Shown here: positions 58,480-64,000 of the stretch, in pieces | Layout: every line of letters starts with the position of its first letter | Position numbering within the stretch: position 1 is the stretch's first letter | NCBI GenBank assembly: GCA_965153455.1 | Contig: OZ234497.1 | Location: 10,602,001 to 10,666,000 of the forward strand | Origin: Sphagnum compactum | Lineage: Eukaryota > Bryophyta > Sphagnopsida > Sphagnales | Length of the DNA stretch: 64,000 nt | Direction of reading: 5' to 3' | Program-made: the position numbers and the translations under genes | Notes under the pieces: model-generated | What the model was told of the DNA's origin: nothing | The model's input: the letters and a program-made list of their open reading frames with translations, nothing else | Databases searched by the model: none

Positions 58480-60038
58480 GGACTTTAGGTGCAGCCTTCC
58501 GAAAATAAGGGGCCAGAGTGAACCAGCACCCACTAGTGCACAATGAAGGATGGAGGATGGATGGTATGTGAACACGAAATAGTTTTTTAATAGTTTTTTC
58601 TTCCATTGTTTTCTTGTCGCATTGCTAACCTTCTAATTATCCACATGCAATGTGCATCTATGTACCTAGAAGCCACGTAGTGCCTACATACCTAATACAT
58701 AGTTACACAGTAACCACTTACCTCCTATGCTTAGGCACTTACATTGGTAGGTACCTAGGAAGGGGGAATTGAGAGGAATACTACGTATTGTGGACATCTG
58801 TGTCATGTGAACCCTAGTGCTTATAACTATATTATCAGCCAATTTTTTTTCATTTTCTTTCTTTCCATTTTTTTAATTTGGCAAATGTGTTGAAATTTCT
58901 TAGCATTTTATTTGCTTTAAAACATGTTTTGCACTAAAAAACATATTTTTGAACAAAACTTTCCCCTGTAAAAATTCACAACTGAGCCAAAATTCACCAC
59001 TACAATTGGAATAGCCAATCTAGTTTTGAAAGAACATTTTCCTCATGTATGTTGACCTTATGAGTGTCAACCAACCACATCCAAAATATTATGAAAGCTA
59101 TTCACCCTGACAATCCATAAACATGTATTACTGGATAGTGTAGAGTGCGGGAACAATTAAAAGACATCATACAAGCCAATTGTTGTGACCAACGAATGAA
59201 GACCAGTCCTATATTTTTATGGGGCCTTCCCAAAGAGTATTGGATCATGTGCATATATACAAGTTCAAACTCAATTCAATGTTATTTAAAGCATGAACTT
59301 CATCCAAACTAAAGGTTTTACGGACCTTTAAGTGCTTGTACAACCCTCCAAGATGATGAAGAGGCAAGGAAGAAGACTATATTGTGAATGGAAAAGGAAA
59401 AATCAAGTTCCTACGGTGGTAGCCTAGTAGGCTAACTATCATTGTTTTTGTTTTTGGAATCTTGTTGACAAAAGAACTGGAATTATTTTTCCTAATATGA
59501 ACTTGACTGAATTTTCTAATTTTTTTGCAAAAAAAATTCTTATCACAAATTTGAAGGGGGGAAAAAACAACCGCAATAAGAAGGATTGTGTTCTGCTGAT
59601 TATGATGAGGAAGACTCACAAACAAATATTCTCCACAAACCAAGCAGCCCATGTGATCTAAAGATTCTTTGCATCTTGAAGAATTCAAACTAATGTTTGA
59701 TCTGCAACAAATGCAGGCCGCCATCTATTTTTATTATGCGAAAAAGAATGTACACCAACAAAAATGTCATGTGGGGAATGAATGGCGGTAATACCTAGCG
59801 TGAATATCTAGTGATAACAAATGTCTCAACAAATTTTAAGCATAGGCATAAAAGTAGTATGTACATTTGTGGGGTCAGCAAATACCTGTGGCTTGCCTCA
59901 TTCATACGCATTTTGTTGGCTCTGCGGCCTACCCCTCAGGGAGGGAACTATGAAACTACCCCAGTTTCATTAAAAGGTAGTATTCATTTGGTTTCACATT
60001 TTTTGAGGAATGTTCATCATGTATTAAAGTTTTCCCTA
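58480..60038. other. AT-rich intergenic DNA
   Basis: No gene is supported. Scattered TACCTA / TAGGTA motifs lie at 58660-58760. Confidence 0.5.
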
Positions 60039-60180
60039 AAGTCAGGAAAACACAGCACCAGAACCCTGAGTTTGGTCCAAAACCGGGTGAAACTCAAAAA
60101 AACCCTGCGAACAAGTGCATTAGCCTTGGGGGCGGGGGGAGGGGTGAAGCTCCGAAATGCACCATTTTTTTTTGGTAGGT
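60039..60180. repeat. Dispersed repeat family R3, copy 2
   Basis: Matches 31713-31860. It continues rightwards into a partial R1-like right half at 60355-60425, as the third R3 copy near 11160 does, so R3 and R1 halves may belong to one larger repeat. Confidence 0.65.
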
Positions 60181-60429
60181 GACAAAAGAAAAATCCAACT
60201 TGTACAAAGCATTCTTGTGAAACAAATGTGCCAATATCGCCACCAGATTTCAAGGATTTTATTTAATTTTCTCTGAAATCATGGTACTTAGACAATAGGT
60301 TCCAGCAGGTCGCATAAATATAGTAGGATTCTTTAAATTTTCTGCTTTGCTCTCTGACCTACAACCAAATTTGGCTAATGCCTCTTGTGGATAATCACAA
60401 ATGTGGCTACATCACAAAATTGAAAAAAT

Positions 60430-63400
60430 GGCTCACATTAGACTTCTGAATTAAAAATTTTGCAACTTTGTGGAACATTTTGTATTACATTGATGAATTT
60501 CATATGGAACTGGTTTATGTAGAAATTTTTAAGTCGAAAGTGGTTACTTGATTTTTCTGGTAGTGGTCCTTTTGTTCTGCTGCTGGTCTTTCCAAACATA
60601 GGTTAAATTGAATTTGAATCTATGCTTGTTGAATAGGTAGTGTGATTTGGGTTGCTTTTGACACTTTGGTGCAAATTGTCTAGTTTTAATTTTATGTTGT
60701 TCAAAGATTACTTGTTGATTGCAAAGCTACAAGAAGAGGATTGGGGATTGAACTTCGATCATGCTTGGAGTTTATGTTTGTTTTATGTCATTAATGAAAA
60801 TATTGTATAATTTTGAATCTATGTTTGTTGAACAACATGATTTTGGTTGTTTTTGGCACATTGATCAAATATTTGAAAGCCTTGAAAGGTCAAGGCCTTG
60901 CGTATAGATAGGTATTTGTGAGGTAGATTCAGAAAATGCAATAAGGGGATCTTTAAGAGAAATTTGATCATGTTCAATGGTTGGAGTTAATGTATGTTAA
61001 ACAACATGATTTTGATTGTTTTTTACCATCAAGGTGGCAATATTCTCTAAGCTTGGATATCTATATTATAATTCCGCTCAGTCCTTATTATGGTACTTTT
61101 GAATGGTCCTCCACTCAGTAACTTTGTGGACAGGGGCCTGGGAGAGTGGGAGTGGCTGGGGCCTGGGAGTACCAAAATTATTTTTTTATATATTAATTCC
61201 GCTGATGGTCCTCCAAAATGGTACTTTTGAATGGCACTTTGTTACACAAAGCCGATCACTTTGTGTAACACGCCCAAAAACCTACCTACTTTGGTTTTGG
61301 CTCCCTCCCTCTTTCCCCATTCGCTCAATTACCCTCCCTTTCTCTTTTCCAATAATCTACAATCCAATAATATACTTCACAGTGGCATTCGGCCACGGGC
61401 ACCCACTAGTAATTCATGAATGTAGATAGTTAATGGTTAAAAATTTTATCCCACTTGGGCTCTACACAACTATGAGTGATGATGAAAAAAATGAGTTGAT
61501 CTTGTATAAATTAAATTTCATTTAAATGATTTAATATTGAATGAATTTGCATAATGCAACTCAATCGTAATTTATTTGAATTTGATTGAATTCAACCAAA
61601 TTCAATTCAAATCAAATCAAATTGGTTTCAATTGAAATTTTTTTTGAGTAATTGTGTTGAATTTAACCAAATTACGAAAATTCAATTATGAGAAGATCCA
61701 TGTTATTTTGCCTTTTCATATCTAGGTAGTTTTGGAGTGTTTTCATAATTGTCATATTGGAATTGATGAAATGAACTAGTTAGGTAGTTGTGAAATGTTT
61801 TTCATAATTGTTTAATGGACGACATTCAAAATTGTCATGGTGATGATCACTAATGGATTTTTTACCTATTTAAACCAATTTCGATTATCATTGTCATTGG
61901 AATAATTAAATCATCATCATTAACATATTAAAAAATAAGTGTTTTTTTGTTTTTTGTGTACCCACACCTTAATCATCCCAAATTGTGGAACCCTTTGGTA
62001 TGTTTTCGGTACCATTGGAAAGTTTTTGACAAAGCAAGGTGCACAATGGTTATTTTGCAAATTTTGAATTTATAAAAAAATTCATTGAAAATTAATTAAA
62101 AGTTACAAAACTAGTTTTTCCAATCAATGAATGTTTTTTCATCATAAGTCGGCCATATTTTCGCCTTGCTCACCACACCCAATAGGAGTTTCTCTAATAT
62201 CTGTTGTACGGTCCTTTTGTTTATCGTTTCACATCCCAAAACTTTAACATTTAGGCCAATGACACAAGTTCACACTTCATTCACATTTGGAACCATTTCA
62301 CTTAATCAATTTTTTTCATCATCTATTATTGGCCCTTCAATTTGCCCTTTCATGTCACATTGGGAAATGCATGTGGAATTTCCCATTGGCCATGTTATTT
62401 TCCTTGTTGTACAAAAATTACAAATATGATTTTTTCACAACTAGGTTTTGGAAAGTTGTATTTGCTAAAAACTTGAAGAGGTTTTTTGGAAAGTTATATC
62501 CCTTAGAGCCTTGAAAATAATCACACTTGAGCCAATGACACAAGGGCCCACTAGTCACTAAAATTAAGCAAGGGTCATTCATTCAATTTTATTGAAATGC
62601 ATAATTTAATACCCAAAATTATAAATTTTTAACCTCACATTGGTTTTCTAACTAATCAATAATGTTGAAAAGCATGTTAGCCTTCTATAACCTATGTAAG
62701 TTTGAAATTCAAGTTTCATTAAAACTTTATTCTTATTTCATTTCTTGAATTTAGAAAAAAATCACTCAAAATTCAATATCTCTTGCATTTTTTAACAATT
62801 TATGAAATTACCTTTGTAAAAACCTACTCATTGAAAACTTTCCAACAATACCAAATATGTGTCCTAATTTTTAAAAATAAACTTTTAATTTTGATTTTAT
62901 TGAATTTTCACCAAACCTTTTGTTCAATATTCATTACACCAAAACCCAACATTCATGACCAAAACATTTTGTAACTATCTTATTTTTAATCATGTGATCA
63001 TGGAAGACATGTTTTTGTGCAGGTCCACTAGTTTTAGTCATATTTATTATGACATAATTATAATACATTACAACCAATGACTATATTCATAATACGGGAT
63101 TATAGTTGTCATGATCCTAACCTTTGATTCATGATTAAGTTTAAAACATGATAAAGGAGGTGGGCCAAGGAAATGCCATGGGACTCAATCGCATTTTTGT
63201 AAATGTTAGAAAGTGCAAGGGAATGAATCCCAACATTCCCAAATGATTTTTTATTGGGTGATGCAACCTCAGGTTTGTCAAATGGTATTATAGGCAAAGA
63301 ACCAACAAAGTCTTGGGTTTTGCAACAAAATCCAAACTTAAAGCATCTTAAGCATCAAGAGAAAAAAATGACATGGGGGTTTTAAGTGGGATTAAGAAGA

Positions 63401-64000
63401 GTGAATTCAAGGTGAAGTCAACTTGCACAAACCAAACTGGTACATAAATAAATTATGAGTAACAAGTTTTCACAAAACTCACCATGGCCCAAACTTGAAA
63501 GGAATGGCCATTCTCTTTCTTATAATAAATTAAATGATTAACAATGAAGACTACATCAAAGTGACAAAATTTTCAAAAATTCCAAAATGGGGATTTTGAA
63601 AATTCAAAAATTGCTGATTTATGAGTGTTAAAACTTTGTGGGTTCATAATTTTCACATATAAACTATGATTAAGGACTTTTTAAAGCAAAGTTGAAAGAC
63701 GTTTTCAATAATGTATTGCACGCTCCAATTGAATTGCATTTGACCCTTCTTTCTTAGATTTTAATGGTTGTTAAGTATCAAATTGTTAGTTTGATTCATG
63801 ATCACTTTCAAATGACCAAATGATTTGAACTTTAAATCTCCAAATGGAAACACAAATATCCACACCTTAGGCATTTTTCATTGGTATAAAAATTGACCAA
63901 TTTGGACATGGTTTGTTATTTTGCCCCAAAATTTTCACCCACAAGCTCCAATTCCCTAAATCATAATCCATTTAGAAGTGGGAATCCACTTGGGAATGTT
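60430..64000. other. AT-rich intergenic DNA
   Basis: No gene is supported. It contains a short direct repeat (ATGGTACTTTTGAATGG at 61090 and 61218), a perfect 11-bp hairpin at 61241-61269 and AT-rich TTGAATT/AATTCAA runs at 61570-61640. Confidence 0.5.

Noticed and set aside
1-64000. CRISPR arrays, operons, bacterial-type promoters or replication origins
   Set aside because: None seen; gene structure with spliceosomal introns is eukaryotic.

Overview
The window looks like nuclear DNA from a land plant with a large, repeat-laden, AT-rich genome. The evidence is three intron-containing genes of clear land-plant type, Ty1-copia, L1-type LINE, hAT and Penelope-like elements, several MITE families and degenerate plant-type telomere motifs. 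Nothing is bacterial. The lineage cannot be fixed from sequence alone; a spore plant or gymnosperm would fit as well as any other large-genome plant.

Layout. 1-4680: rearranged Ty1-copia DNA, with four LTR copies in alternating orientation and fragments of gag-protease and RNase H. 4681-5790: a decayed coiled-coil coding remnant. 5790-12100: AT-rich intergenic DNA. 12100-15364 (+): a five-exon tetraketide alpha-pyrone reductase (TKPR1/DRL1)-like gene with MITEs in intron 1 and just downstream. 15833-20372 (-): a large decayed Cys-rich element of unknown family. 20400-26300: intergenic DNA with tandem repeats. 26370-30120 (-): a seven-exon rhodanese / dual-specificity phosphatase / FHA gene. 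30580-31720 (-): LINE reverse-transcriptase remnant. 32740-33390: minisatellite. 33500-43780 (+): hAT remnants, an FCP1-like HAD phosphatase remnant, SINE-like units and a CACTA-ended MITE. 45789-53336 (-): an eleven-exon EngB/YihA-type GTPase gene whose fourth intron holds a Penelope-like retroelement in the same orientation. 53560-64000: intergenic DNA with several MITEs, dispersed repeats and a 5S rRNA-derived fragment.

The three host genes are functionally unrelated. The TKPR-like enzyme points to sporopollenin (spore or pollen wall) polyketide metabolism. The phosphatase/FHA protein points to signalling. The EngB-like GTPase points to organellar ribosome assembly. Exon models were built by hand from reading frame, splice consensus and remembered family conservation. 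The GTPase and phosphatase models stay in phase throughout. The reductase model has one suspicious donor site. Most of the window is mobile DNA in various states of decay. The standout items are the near-intact Penelope-like element with repeated CTGATGA-containing termini and the inverted LTR chimera at the left end.
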